Part shown: positions 43,921-55,825 of the stretch, one piece after another
How positions within the stretch are numbered: position 1 is the first letter of the stretch
Layout: each line of letters starts with the position of its first letter
DNA from: Xanthomonas maliensis
GTDB taxonomy: Bacteria; Pseudomonadota; Gammaproteobacteria; Xanthomonadales; Xanthomonadaceae
Assembly (NCBI RefSeq): GCF_009192945.1
Contig: NZ_NSET01000050.1
Coordinates: forward strand, 1-59,174
Length of the DNA: 59,174 nucleotides
Direction: 5' to 3'
The notes under the pieces: generated by a model
What the model saw: only the letters and a program-made list of their open reading frames with translations
Told to the model about the DNA's origin: nothing
The model's database searches: none
Program-made: the position numbers and the translations under genes

Positions 43921-46900
43921 ATGCGTCTTTCCACGATCAAACTGTCCGGTTTCAAGTCCTTCGTCGATCCGACCACGCTGCATCTGCCGACCAACATGAC
44001 CGGCATCGTCGGCCCCAACGGCTGCGGCAAGTCCAACATCATCGATGCGGTACGCTGGGTCATGGGCGAGAGCTCGGCCAGCCGCCTGCGCGGCGATTCG
44101 TTGACCGACGTGATCTTCTCCGGGTCCTCGGCACGCAAGCCGGTGTCGCAGGCCACGGTGGAACTGATCTTCGATAATTCCGACCACACCATCTCCGGCG
44201 AATTCGCCTCCTTCAACGAGATTTCGGTCAAACGCCTGGTCAGTCGCGACGGCAACAGCGCCTATTATCTGAATGGCACCAAGTGCCGGCGACGCGACAT
44301 CACCGACCTGTTCCTGGGAACCGGCCTGGGGCCGCGCAGCTACTCGATCATCGAGCAGGGCATGATCAGCCAGATCATCGAGGCGCGCCCGGAAGACCTG
44401 CGCGTGTACCTGGAAGAAGCCGCCGGCATCTCCAAGTACAAGGAGCGCCGCAAGGAGACCGAGACGCGGATCCGCCATACCCGCGAGAACCTGGACCGGC
44501 TGGGCGACCTGCGCGAGGAAATCACCAAGCAGTTGGCGCATCTGCAGCGACAGGCGCGCCAGGCCGAGCAGTACCAGGCGCTGCAGGAAGAGCGACGGGT
44601 CAAGGACGCCGAATGGAAGGCGCTGGAATACCGCGGCCTGGATGGCCGGCTGCAAGGCCTGCGCGAAAAACTCAACCAGGAAGAGACGCGCCTGCAGCAG
44701 CTGATCGCCGATCAGCGCGATGCCGAGGCGCGGATCGAAACCGGGCGCGTGCGCCGCGAGGAGGCCGCCGAGGCGGTGGCCAAGGCGCAGGCGGACGTTT
44801 ACCAGGTTGGCGGCACGCTGGCCCGCATCGAGCAGCAGATCCAGCATCAGCGCGAATTGTCGCAGCGCCTGCACAAGGCGCGCGACGAGGCGCAGAGCCA
44901 GTTGCAGGAGCTTACCCAGCACATCAGCGGCGATTCGGCGCGTTTGACGGTGCTGCGCGAGGCGGTGGCCAGTGCCGAGCCGCAGCTGGAACAGCTGCGT
45001 GAGGATCACGAATTCCGTCAGGAAGCGCTGCGCGAGGCCGAGTCGCGGCTGGCCGACTGGCAGCAGCGCTGGGAAGCGCATAACCGCGATACGGGCGAGG
45101 CCTCGCGGGCGGGCGAGGTCGAACGCACGCGTGTCGATTACCTGGACCGGCAGGCGCTGGAGGCCGAGCGCCGCCGCGAAGCCCTGGCCAACGAACGTGC
45201 CGGCCTGGACCTGGAGGCGCTGAGCGAGGCGTTTGCGCAGATCGAGCTGCGGCACGAGACCCAGCGCGCCTCGCTGGATGGATTGACCGAACAGGTCGAA
45301 GCGCGCAAGCACGCGCTCGGCGGCCTGCAGGAGCAGCAGCGGGCCAGCCAGGGCGAACTGGCCGAGGTGCGCAAGCAGGCGCAGGCCGCACGTGGCCGCC
45401 TATCCTCGTTGGAGACCTTGCAGCAGGCCGCCTTGGGCCAGGAGCAGGGCGCCGCGGTGGCCTGGCTGAAGGCGCACGGGCTGGAATCGGCCGCGCGCGT
45501 GGGCGAACGTCTCAGCGTCGAGTCGGGATGGGAAAACGCCGTCGAAAGCGCCTTGGGGCAGTTGATCGAAGGTGTGTTGGTCGAGGCGCCTGAGCAATTG
45601 GTCGACGCCTTGGGCGGACTCGGCGATGGGCGCATCGCGCTGGTCGACGCGGCCGACGCAGCACTGCAGTGCGCGCCGACCTCGTTGGCGGCGAAGGTGC
45701 AGGGGCCGAGTGCGATCCGGCGCCTGCTGGCGCGGCTGCATGCCGCCGAGGATCTGCCGGCGGCCGTGGCGCTGCAGCGCACGTTGCCGGACGGCGACTC
45801 GGTGATCACCCGCAGTGGCGAGCGGCTGGGCGACGGCTGGGTGCGTGTGTCGCGCTCGGGCGCAGCCAAGCAGGGCGCCCTGCTGCGCGAACGCGAAATT
45901 CAGGAGTTGCGTGCGCAGATCGAAGCGCTGCAGGACCGCGAGGCCGAGCTGGAACACCGTCTGTCCGGTTTCCGTGAACAACTGCTGGCCGCCGAACAGC
46001 AGCGCGAGGACGCGCAGCGCCAGCTCTACATGGCCCATCGCAGCGTGTCCGAGCTGGCTGGGCAGTTGCAGAGCCAGCAGGGCAAGGTCGACGCCGCGCG
46101 CACGCGCATCGAGCGGATCGAGGTCGAACTGACCCAGTTGCTGGAGACGCTGGACACCAGCCGCGAGCAGGCGCGCGAAGCACGCGCCAAGCTCGAGGAT
46201 GCGGTCGAGCGCATGGGCGACCTGGAGAGCACGCGTCAGGCGCTGGAAAGCGAGCGGCGTCAGCTCACCGATGCGCGCGACCAGGCGCGCGACGCCGCCC
46301 GCGGCGTGCGCGATGCCATGCACGCGCTGGCGCTGACGCTGGAATCGCAACGCACCCAGATGACGTCGCTGAGCCAGACACTGGAACGCATGGACAGCCA
46401 GCGCGGTCAGCTCGATACCCGCCTGGAGGATCTGCTGGCGCAGTTGAGCGAAGGCGACTCGCCGGTGGAAACCCTGGAGCACGAACATCAGGCCGCGTTG
46501 AGCGAGCGCGTACGCACCGAGCGCGTGCTCGGCGAAGCCCGCACTCAACTCGACAGCATCGACGGCGAACTGCGCAGCTTCGAGCAGACCCGCCACCAAC
46601 GCGACGAGCAGGCGCTGGCGCAGCGCGAGCGGATCTCTCAGCGCAAGCTCGATCAGCAGGCGCTGGTGCTCAGCGCCGAGCAATTGTCCGCCGCGGTGGT
46701 GAAGGCTGGCTTCGTGCTCGAGGACGTGGTCAACGGCCTGCCCGAAGCGGCCAATCCGGCCGAATGGGAAGCGGCCGTGGGGCAGATCGATGCGCGCATG
46801 CGACGGCTGGAACCGGTCAACCTGGCGGCGATCCAGGAATACGGCGAGGCGGCGCAGCGCTCGGAATACCTGGATGCGCAGAACGTCGACCTGACCACTG

Positions 46901-47424
46901 CACTGGAGACGCTGGAAGAGGCCATTCGCAAGATCGACCGCGAGACGCGCGGCCGCTTCAAGGACACCTTCGATCGCGTCAACGCCGGCGTGCAGGCGCT
47001 GTACCCGCGGCTGTTCGGCGGCGGCCACGCCTATCTGGAGCTGACGGGCGAGGACCTGCTCGATACCGGTGTGACCATCATGGCGCGCCCGCCGGGCAAG
47101 CGCGTGTCGAGCATTTCGCTGCTGTCCGGCGGCGAGAAGGCGATGACCGCGGTGGCGCTGGTGTTTGCGATCTTCCAGCTCAATCCGGCGCCGTTCTGCC
47201 TGCTGGACGAGGTGGACGCGCCGCTGGACGAGGCCAACGTCGGCCGCCTGGCGAACATGGTGCGGGAGATGAGCGAGAAGGTGCAGTTCCTGTTCGTCAG
47301 CCACAACAAGGCGACCATGGAGGCGGCGCACCAACTCTCCGGCGTGACCATGCGCGAACCCGGCGTCAGCCGCCTGGTCAGCGTGGACCTGGAGGAGGCA
47401 GCACGTTTGGCGGGCGCGGCATGA
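43921..47424 (+). CDS. smc: Chromosome partition protein SMC
   Basis: 1167-aa ATPase of the SMC complex that compacts and segregates the chromosome. Walker A GPNGCGKSN at 31-39; coiled coils cover about 165-500 and 670-1010; the hinge is near 520-650; the C-terminal head has the signature LLSGGEKAMTAVALVFAIF and Walker B CLLDEVDAPLDEANV. The ATG at 43921 gives the canonical start MRLSTIKLSGFKSFVDPT. The gene is intact. It precedes zipA by 56 bases, and ligA follows after a divergent gene, the order seen in Xanthomonas. The partner genes scpA and scpB are not in the window. Confidence 0.97.
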   Translation: MRLSTIKLSGFKSFVDPTTLHLPTNMTGIVGPNGCGKSNIIDAVRWVMGESSASRLRGDSLTDVIFSGSSARKPVSQATVELIFDNSDHTISGEFASFNEISVKRLVSRDGNSAYYLNGTKCRRRDITDLFLGTGLGPRSYSIIEQGMISQIIEARPEDLRVYLEEAAGISKYKERRKETETRIRHTRENLDRLGDLREEITKQLAHLQRQARQAEQYQALQEERRVKDAEWKALEYRGLDGRLQGLREKLNQEETRLQQLIADQRDAEARIETGRVRREEAAEAVAKAQADVYQVGGTLARIEQQIQHQRELSQRLHKARDEAQSQLQELTQHISGDSARLTVLREAVASAEPQLEQLREDHEFRQEALREAESRLADWQQRWEAHNRDTGEASRAGEVERTRVDYLDRQALEAERRREALANERAGLDLEALSEAFAQIELRHETQRASLDGLTEQVEARKHALGGLQEQQRASQGELAEVRKQAQAARGRLSSLETLQQAALGQEQGAAVAWLKAHGLESAARVGERLSVESGWENAVESALGQLIEGVLVEAPEQLVDALGGLGDGRIALVDAADAALQCAPTSLAAKVQGPSAIRRLLARLHAAEDLPAAVALQRTLPDGDSVITRSGERLGDGWVRVSRSGAAKQGALLREREIQELRAQIEALQDREAELEHRLSGFREQLLAAEQQREDAQRQLYMAHRSVSELAGQLQSQQGKVDAARTRIERIEVELTQLLETLDTSREQAREARAKLEDAVERMGDLESTRQALESERRQLTDARDQARDAARGVRDAMHALALTLESQRTQMTSLSQTLERMDSQRGQLDTRLEDLLAQLSEGDSPVETLEHEHQAALSERVRTERVLGEARTQLDSIDGELRSFEQTRHQRDEQALAQRERISQRKLDQQALVLSAEQLSAAVVKAGFVLEDVVNGLPEAANPAEWEAAVGQIDARMRRLEPVNLAAIQEYGEAAQRSEYLDAQNVDLTTALETLEEAIRKIDRETRGRFKDTFDRVNAGVQALYPRLFGGGHAYLELTGEDLLDTGVTIMARPPGKRVSSISLLSGGEKAMTAVALVFAIFQLNPAPFCLLDEVDAPLDEANVGRLANMVREMSEKVQFLFVSHNKATMEAAHQLSGVTMREPGVSRLVSVDLEEAARLAGAA

Positions 47425-47480
47425 CGTGCCATGCTTGTTGGAATGAATGCACCTGTCACTCTTGCGCGGAGGCACGCTGA

Positions 47481-48212
47481 ATGTCCGACATGGCCCTGAT
47501 GCGGATCGGGATCCTGATCGCTGGACTGCTGCTGGTCGCGGCCATCTTCCTGTTTGGCCGCCCTAAGAAGCCGGCGCAGGGACGTCGGGTCGACAAGGAC
47601 GACGGCCAGCCGCGCGAGCGCCGTGAGCCGGTGATCTCCACCGACGCTGGCAGCGGAGGCAGCGCGGCGATGGAGGGCGATGCGGCGATGCAGGCCGAGT
47701 TGGAGCTGGATGCGCAGGACGCCGCCGCCGGTAACGACGTCGGCAAGCGGCCCAGCCAGGATTTCGACAAGATCGTCTCGCTGTTCGTCGCGGCCAAGGC
47801 CGGTCAGGTGCTGCGCGGCGAGGACGTGGTGGTGGCGGCCGAAAAGACCGGCCTGGTGTTCGGCCATATGAATGTGTTCCATCGCCTGGTCGAAGGCCAC
47901 CCTGAGCGCGGGCCCATCTTCAGCATGGCCAGCATCCTCAAACCGGGCAGTTTCGACATGGCCAACATCCGCGGGATGCAGACGCCGGCAATCGCGTTTT
48001 TCCTGACCTTGCCGGCGCCGATGACCGCGCTGGATGCGTGGGAGAAGATGCTGCCGACGGTGCAGCGCATGGCCGAACTGCTCGATGGCGTCGTGCTCGA
48101 CGATAGCCGCAACGCGCTGGGTCGCCAGCGTGTGGCGCATATCCGCGACGAACTGCGCGCCTACGATCGCCAGCACCAGGCCCCGCCGCTGACCAAGTCG
48201 CCGCGCTGGTGA
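47481..48212 (+). CDS. zipA: Cell division protein ZipA
   Basis: Inner-membrane protein that tethers FtsZ to the membrane. The 243-aa chain has an N-terminal membrane helix (residues ~8-27, LMRIGILIAGLLLVAAIFLF), a charged linker with Asp/Glu/Arg (30-90) and the C-terminal FtsZ-binding domain (~95-240; VVVAAEKTGLVFGHMNVFHR, then GPIFSMASILKPGSFD). A CGGAGG site precedes the ATG. Location next to smc and near ligA matches zipA-ligA synteny. Confidence 0.93.
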   Translation: MSDMALMRIGILIAGLLLVAAIFLFGRPKKPAQGRRVDKDDGQPRERREPVISTDAGSGGSAAMEGDAAMQAELELDAQDAAAGNDVGKRPSQDFDKIVSLFVAAKAGQVLRGEDVVVAAEKTGLVFGHMNVFHRLVEGHPERGPIFSMASILKPGSFDMANIRGMQTPAIAFFLTLPAPMTALDAWEKMLPTVQRMAELLDGVVLDDSRNALGRQRVAHIRDELRAYDRQHQAPPLTKSPRW

Positions 48213-48400
48213 AGCAGGGCCGGGGAGGCCCGGCGAGCCGACCGCTTCCCGAGCACGCCAACCAGCGCGCTATGCGTGCCGGCAGCAATGTCGATGCCGA
48301 TTCTGCATCTTGCTCTGGTCGATCCCTCTTGGACTTGTCAGGTGACCCGGCGACCGCACAGATCGGTTGATCTGGAGGCTGCGGCTCGCCGGCATGCTGC

Positions 48401-48428
48401 GGTCCCGGGTCCCGGGTCCCGGGTCCCG
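48401..48428. repeat. Four tandem copies of a 7-base GGTCCCG unit
   Basis: GGTCCCG is repeated four times without interruption in the gap after zipA, ending seven bases before the 3' end of the aminotransferase gene. Such short tandem repeats vary easily in copy number; one more copy would reach the reading frame of no known gene, so functional effect is unclear. Confidence 0.8.
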
Positions 48429-48434
48429 AACCCG

Positions 48435-49556
48435 TTACCCCATCACCTTCACGAACGCCTGGCGGAACCGCTGCATCTCTGCGTCGGTGCCTACCGTGAT
48501 GCGGACCAATTGGGGCCAGATCGGCCAGCTGCGACCGACGACCACGCCCTGCTGTTGCATCGCCGCAGTGAAGGCTTTTCCGTCGCGGCGGAGGTCGACC
48601 ATGAAGCAATTGGCCTGCGAGGGCAGGCAGGCATAGCCCTGGTGTTTGAGCCAGGCGACGGTGTCCTCGCGCACACGGGCATTCTCCGCGCGACGGCTGG
48701 GAATCAGCTGCGGCTCGCGCAGGCTGGCGATACCCGCGGCCATCGCCGGCACCGGCAGCGGATTGCCGCCGCGGCTGGCCAGCTTGGTCAGCAGGTTCGG
48801 CGCCGCCAGCGCCGCTCCCAGCCGCAGCCCGGCCATGCCGTAGAGCTTGGAGAAGGTGCGCAGCACGATCAGATCCTGGCGCTGCGGCACAAGATCGATG
48901 ACCGACGGCTCATTGCTGAAGTGGATATAGGCCTCGTCCACCAGCAGTACCGCACCGGCGGGCTTGTCGGCCAACAGACGCTCGATGTCGCTGCGTGGAG
49001 TGATGCTGCCAGTGGGATTATTGGGATTGCAGAGGTAGATCAGTCCCGCGTCAGGGGCCGCCTTGGCCATCGCTGCGACGTCGTGGGCGCCATCGGCGCG
49101 CAGCGGTATCCGGCGTACCGGCGCACCCTGCGCGCTGGCGACGTCGATCACCGCCTCGAACGTCGGGTCGGCGACCACCAACCCTGCGCGCGCGCTGGTG
49201 AACAGCGAAGCGGCGCGATTGAGCGGGTCGCTGGAGCCGGGAAACAGCGCGACATGGTCCTTCGGCAGTTGCAGGTCGCTGGCCATCAACGTGTGCAGCT
49301 GCTGCTCCAGCTCGAACTGATAGCGGCCCGAACCAGCCAGTGCTGCAGTGGCTGCCGCCAATGCTGCCGGTGCGGGGCCGATGGGATGCTCGTTGAAGTT
49401 CAGGTAGACCGTTCCGGTCGCTGGCGACGCGTCATTGGCTGGCGTCGCCGGTGCACGCTGGCGCGCTGCCTCGGCCGGGTCGATGCCGAGCGCGGAGATG
49501 GCCAGGCCAGCGGTGGTCAGTCCAAGAAAGGAGCGGCGCGAGACGGGCAGTGACAC
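48435..49556 (-). CDS. Tat-exported PLP-dependent aminotransferase (HisC-like)
   Basis: A 373-aa fold-type I aminotransferase related to histidinol-phosphate aminotransferase. A GTG start at 49556 with a GGGAGG site gives MSLPVSRRSFLGLTTAGLAI, a twin-arginine signal (R7, R8, then FLG) followed by a hydrophobic stretch and an AEAA cleavage region near residue 30. The enzyme body has NPNNPTGSI, DEAYIHF and the PLP lysine K237 in TFSKLYGMAGLRLG. Export by Tat implies folding with its cofactor before transport to the periplasm. The substrate is unknown; a housekeeping HisC is unlikely because of the signal. Confidence 0.85.
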   Translation of the reverse strand: MSLPVSRRSFLGLTTAGLAISALGIDPAEAARQRAPATPANDASPATGTVYLNFNEHPIGPAPAALAAATAALAGSGRYQFELEQQLHTLMASDLQLPKDHVALFPGSSDPLNRAASLFTSARAGLVVADPTFEAVIDVASAQGAPVRRIPLRADGAHDVAAMAKAAPDAGLIYLCNPNNPTGSITPRSDIERLLADKPAGAVLLVDEAYIHFSNEPSVIDLVPQRQDLIVLRTFSKLYGMAGLRLGAALAAPNLLTKLASRGGNPLPVPAMAAGIASLREPQLIPSRRAENARVREDTVAWLKHQGYACLPSQANCFMVDLRRDGKAFTAAMQQQGVVVGRSWPIWPQLVRITVGTDAEMQRFRQAFVKVMG

Positions 49557-49701
49557 AGCGGCCTCCCAGGGGCGGCAATGTGGAAGCAGCAACGCTAGCG
49601 CGTTCGCCCGAGTCTGCCTATCGGCAATTTGCAACTACCCTGGTATTGGGGATGAAAGCAGGCTGATCTGCGTGCGGTCGGTCGCGGGCCACGATCGTTA
49701 G

Positions 49702-52239
<2,538 letters not shown>

Positions 52240-52292
52240 CCTGCCGCCATCGACGTGCCGCGTGCAGTGCGCGGCGCCATAGGACACCACAG

Positions 52293-52778
52293 ATGCAGAC
52301 AGCGCCCCTGGAGTTTCGCCTGGCCACCCGCGACGACGCGGAGACCTTGTTGGCGATGATGCGCGCCTTCTATGCCGAAGACCGTCTGGTCTTCGATGCG
52401 CCACGCGTACGTCACGCCGTCGAGACGCTGCTGTCCGATCCCCGTCACGGCGAAGCCTTGCTGTGGCTGGACGCGGACGTCCAGGTGGTGGGCTATGCCG
52501 TCGTCACCATGGGCTTCAGCCTCGAGCAGGGCGGCGCCTTCGTGTTGCTGGATGAGTTGTATCTGGCGCCGCAGGCGCGAGGCCGTGGGCGCGGCAAGCA
52601 AGCGCTGGCGATCGTGGAGCGGCGCGCGCGCGCGCGCGGCGTGAGCCGCCTTCGGCTGGAGGTCAATCACCATAACGAACTGGCACGTCGGCTCTATGTC
52701 GCCACTGGCTACATCGATGAGCAGCGCGCCTTGCTGACGTTGCCGCTGGACCACGCCGCCAAGGCAGCGACGGCATGA
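52293..52778 (+). CDS. GNAT-family N-acetyltransferase overlapping epmA
   Basis: 161-aa acetyltransferase with the motif A LYLAPQARGRGRGKQAL. Its stop codon overlaps the epmA start (ATGA at 52775), so the two proteins are made together. The alternation of GC dinucleotides at 52622-52636 inside the gene encodes the Arg/Ala run ERRARARG. The target is unknown; possible involvement with EF-P or another translation factor is inference from the overlap. Confidence 0.82.
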   Translation: MQTAPLEFRLATRDDAETLLAMMRAFYAEDRLVFDAPRVRHAVETLLSDPRHGEALLWLDADVQVVGYAVVTMGFSLEQGGAFVLLDELYLAPQARGRGRGKQALAIVERRARARGVSRLRLEVNHHNELARRLYVATGYIDEQRALLTLPLDHAAKAATA

Positions 52779-53731
52779 GCGAGGAGCTGCTGGCGCGACT
52801 GCAGCTGCGCGCGCGTCTGAACGCGATGATCCGTGCGTTCTTCGCCGAGCGCGGCGTGCTCGAGGTGGAAACGCCGGTGTTGTCAGCGGCCGGCAACACC
52901 GAGCCAAACATCGATAGCTTCAGCACGCACTTCAGTGGCCACGTGACCGCCGGTGCGCCGTTGCGCTGGTTGCGGACCTCACCCGAGTACCCCCTCAAGC
53001 GGCTGCTGGCCGCGGGTGTGGGCGATTGCTACGAGTTGGGGCGGGTGTTCCGCAATGGCGAGGCCGGTGGGCGTCACAATCCCGAGTTCAGCATGCTCGA
53101 GTGGTACCGGGTGGGCTGGGACGATCGCGCGCTGGGCGAGGAAACCGTGGCGTTGGTGCAGCAGGCATTGGCCCTGGTCGGGCGCCAGGCCAGCGTACAG
53201 GTGCTGAGCTACCGCGCGCTGTTCCAGCAGCACCTGGGCCTGGATCCGTTGTTGGCTACCGACGCGCAGTTGCGCGCGCCGCTGCAGGACGTCGCCATCG
53301 ATCCGCAGGGCCTGCGCCGCGACGACTGGCTGGACCTGCTGATGACCCATCGCATTCAGCCGGCGCTGGCGGCCGATACCTTGACCGTGGTGCACGACTG
53401 GCCGGCCAGCCAATGCGCGCTGGCGCGGATCCGCCCCGGCCAGCCGCCGGTGGCGGAGCGCTTCGAGCTGTACCTGGGCAGTTACGAGATCGCCAACGGC
53501 TATCACGAACTGAAGGATGCGGCCGAACAGCGCGCGCGTTTCCTGCGCGACAACCAGCTGCGTGCAGCGCGCGGTGCGGCGCAGCTTCCGCTCGACGAAC
53601 GCTTGCTGCAGGCCTTGCCGCAGTTGCCCGATTGCGCTGGCGTGGCGGTGGGCGTGGATCGCCTGCTGATGGCCTTGCGCGGCACGACACAGATCGCCGA
53701 CGTGCTGGCCTTCGCGTTCGCCGAGGCCTGA
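52775..53731 (+). CDS. epmA: Elongation factor P lysyl-lysine ligase EpmA (GenX/PoxA)
   Basis: 318-aa class II lysyl-tRNA-synthetase paralogue that adds beta-lysine to EF-P, relieving stalling at polyproline. The class II motifs are visible (motif 1 ERGVLEVETPVLSAAG, motif 2 CYELGRVFRNGEAGGRHNPEFSMLEWY, quoted in part, and motif 3 GVDRLLMAL), without the anticodon-binding domain, which distinguishes it from LysS. epmB and efp are not in the window. Upstream GNAT gene overlaps its start. Confidence 0.93.
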   Translation: MSEELLARLQLRARLNAMIRAFFAERGVLEVETPVLSAAGNTEPNIDSFSTHFSGHVTAGAPLRWLRTSPEYPLKRLLAAGVGDCYELGRVFRNGEAGGRHNPEFSMLEWYRVGWDDRALGEETVALVQQALALVGRQASVQVLSYRALFQQHLGLDPLLATDAQLRAPLQDVAIDPQGLRRDDWLDLLMTHRIQPALAADTLTVVHDWPASQCALARIRPGQPPVAERFELYLGSYEIANGYHELKDAAEQRARFLRDNQLRAARGAAQLPLDERLLQALPQLPDCAGVAVGVDRLLMALRGTTQIADVLAFAFAEA

Positions 53732-53841
53732 CGCGACGCCGGTGTCATCGGCGCCGTATTGCTTTCTTCACATCGATGGTGCTCTCATCGCTGCGTCCAC
53801 GGGGGGCGCAGCGCGAATCTGTTCGGGTGAGGATTGTCTGC

Positions 53842-54528
53842 ATGAAGTGGCTGATCGGTCTGTATGGTCTGTGGTGGCTACCGCTGCTGACGCCGACCGA
53901 TGTGCGCGCGCAAGAGCGTGGCAGCGGCGTGGTGCGCTGCGAATCCAAGGATCTGGCACGCGTGCATTGCCCGATGGAGACCCGCGAGGGCGTGCAATTG
54001 GTGCGTCAGTTGTCCGAGACCAGCTGCATCCGCGATAGCGAGTGGGGTGTCGAACGCGATGGCGTGTGGGTGGAGCAGGGCTGCCGGGCGGAGTTCGCAC
54101 CCGCACGGGTGGCGGCCGCGCCGCTGATGCGGCGGGTGGTGCGCTGCGACTCCAACGGCGGTCGGGTGTCGTGCCCGGTGGTGCTGCGTGGCGCGCCGGT
54201 GCGTTTGCTGCGTCAGCGTTCGGTCTGGCCGTGCAAGGAAGGGCGGACCTGGGGAGTGGAGCGCAACGAGATCTGGGTGTCGCGTGGCTGCGATGGCGAG
54301 TTCGAGGTCGGCGCCGAGGATGGTTCGGGTTTCGTGCAGGTGCCGCGTCCGCTGACCTGCGAATCCAAGTCGCGCGCCCGCCGGATGTGCGGCGTCACCG
54401 TCGAGCACGGTGTGCGGATGGCGCGGCAGATTTCCGGCTCGCCCTGCGTGGAGGGTCAGACCTGGGGCTGGAGCCGCGATGGGGTCTGGGTCAACGACGG
54501 TTGCCGCGCAGAGTTCATCGTCGACTGA
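53842..54528 (+). CDS. Secreted protein with three DUF3011 repeats
   Basis: 228-aa protein, the chosen start giving [24 protein letters not shown] as a signal peptide (cleavage ~24). The mature protein is three tandem ~65-residue repeats of the DUF3011 type, each with four cysteines and the pattern V.C.S....C, then RQ.S...C......WG.....VWV..GC.A.F (units at about 30-88, 98-156 and 165-225). These probably form disulfide-stabilised domains in the periplasm or outside the cell; function unknown. A longer open frame upstream overlaps epmA and is rejected. Confidence 0.8.
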   Translation: MKWLIGLYGLWWLPLLTPTDVRAQERGSGVVRCESKDLARVHCPMETREGVQLVRQLSETSCIRDSEWGVERDGVWVEQGCRAEFAPARVAAAPLMRRVVRCDSNGGRVSCPVVLRGAPVRLLRQRSVWPCKEGRTWGVERNEIWVSRGCDGEFEVGAEDGSGFVQVPRPLTCESKSRARRMCGVTVEHGVRMARQISGSPCVEGQTWGWSRDGVWVNDGCRAEFIVD

Positions 54529-54553
54529 CGGGCTGGCGGGCGCGCCTTACAAT
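54525..54553 (+). promoter_or_regulatory. Promoter for mtnA, probably leaderless
   Basis: CTGACG (54525-54530) and TACAAT (54548-54553) are separated by exactly 17 bases, and the mtnA ATG follows six bases after the -10. The start of transcription would therefore be at or next to the ATG. No ribosome-binding site is present. Confidence 0.5.
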
Positions 54554-54559
54554 AGGCGC

Positions 54560-55621
54560 ATGAACGACAGCGCCCAGATCGATTACGCCCGCTACGACCA
54601 CATCCGTCCGTTACTGTGGACCGGCGATGCCCTGGAACTGCTGGACCAGCGCAAGCTGCCATTTGCCGTGGAGCATCTGCGCTGCGAGAGCAGCGACGCC
54701 GTGGCCGAGGCGATCCACGCACTGGCCGTACGCGGCGCACCGGCGATCGGCATCGCCGCCGCTTGGGGCGTGGTGCTGGCCGCGCGCGACGTGCAGGCCG
54801 CCGATGGCAGCGAGGCGCTGCAGAAGCTCGAACCGGCCTTGCTGCGGCTCAATGCCGCGCGCCCGACCGCGGTCAACCTGGCGTGGGCGCTGATGCGCAT
54901 GCGGCGCGTGCTGGCAGCGGCTGCTGCCGACTGGCGTCAGATCCTGGCGCGCGAAGCGCAGGCCATCGCCGACGAGGATCTGGCAGCCAATCGCCACATG
55001 GGCGCGTTGGGTGCAGCCTTGATCGCTCCTGGTAGTGGCGTGCTGACGCACTGCAATACCGGCTCGCTGGCCACGGCCGGCTTCGGCACCGCGCTGGGCG
55101 TGATCCGTGCCGGCATGGCGCAACAGCGCATCGCCAAGGTCTTCGCCGGCGAAACCCGCCCCTGGCTGCAGGGCGCGCGGCTGACGGTGTGGGAACTGCA
55201 GCAGGACGGAATCGACGCCACCCTGATTGCCGATTCGGCCGCCTCGCATCTGATGAAGTCGGGTCTGGTGCAGTGGGTGATCGTTGGTGCCGACCGTATC
55301 TGCGCCAATGGCGATACCGCTAACAAGATCGGCACCTACCAGCTGGCGATCGCCGCCCGCCACCATGGCATCAAGTTCATGGTGGTGGCGCCGTCGTCCA
55401 CGGTGGATATGGCCACTGCCGACGGCGCGCAGATCGAGATCGAGCAGCGGGATCCGGGCGAGTTGTTCGGCGTGGGCGGGGTACGCACCGTCGCCGACGG
55501 CATCCATGCCTGGAATCCGGTGTTCGACGTCACCCCGGGCAGCTTGATCGATGCCATCGTCACCGAGCGCGGCGTAATCGAGCATCCCGACCAGGCACGC
55601 ATGCAAGCCGCCTTTGGCTGA
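54560..55621 (+). CDS. mtnA: Methylthioribose-1-phosphate isomerase
   Basis: Converts methylthioribose-1-phosphate to methylthioribulose-1-phosphate in methionine salvage. The 353-aa chain from the ATG at 54560 shows [14 protein letters not shown], the catalytic C165 in HCNTGSLAT and D245 in [11 protein letters not shown], followed by NKIGTYQLA. It belongs to the eIF2B-related sugar isomerase family, and the presence of both catalytic residues favours MtnA over the regulatory members. Other mtn genes are not in the window. Confidence 0.95.
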   Translation: MNDSAQIDYARYDHIRPLLWTGDALELLDQRKLPFAVEHLRCESSDAVAEAIHALAVRGAPAIGIAAAWGVVLAARDVQAADGSEALQKLEPALLRLNAARPTAVNLAWALMRMRRVLAAAAADWRQILAREAQAIADEDLAANRHMGALGAALIAPGSGVLTHCNTGSLATAGFGTALGVIRAGMAQQRIAKVFAGETRPWLQGARLTVWELQQDGIDATLIADSAASHLMKSGLVQWVIVGADRICANGDTANKIGTYQLAIAARHHGIKFMVVAPSSTVDMATADGAQIEIEQRDPGELFGVGGVRTVADGIHAWNPVFDVTPGSLIDAIVTERGVIEHPDQARMQAAFG

Positions 55622-55714
55622 GCGTCTCGTCACAGGGCTGCCCGTGGTCGCTAGCAGCCCGCAAGTGCTTGTTTCTCGGGGGTAAAGCCCCGGCATCGGC
55701 GCGCCCCTTCGTGC

Positions 55715-55720
55715 TACAAT
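55715..55720 (+). promoter_or_regulatory. -10 element candidate for gyrA
   Basis: TACAAT lies 105 bases before the gyrA ATG. The spaced -35 region is not clear (GGCATC at 17 bases). It could drive gyrA with a leader of about 95 bases. Confidence 0.35.
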
Positions 55721-55825
55721 CGGACGCTTGAATCGATCGGTGGGAGCGCCGGGTCGGCAGCCTGTCATCAGGTTGCGCCCGTCGCCGCTTTCCGGCTCGC
55801 CCGCCACCTCACCTACGGAACCCGA

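Noticed and set aside
45400..47475. A 691-codon open frame antisense to smc
   Set aside because: Gln/Arg/Leu-rich translation opposite a coiled-coil gene with biased codons; no start signal or family.
52622..52636. Alternating GC tract as a phase-variation or Z-DNA switch in the GNAT gene
   Set aside because: It encodes an ordinary Arg/Ala run in a conserved frame and is short; frequent slippage is not supported by anything else.
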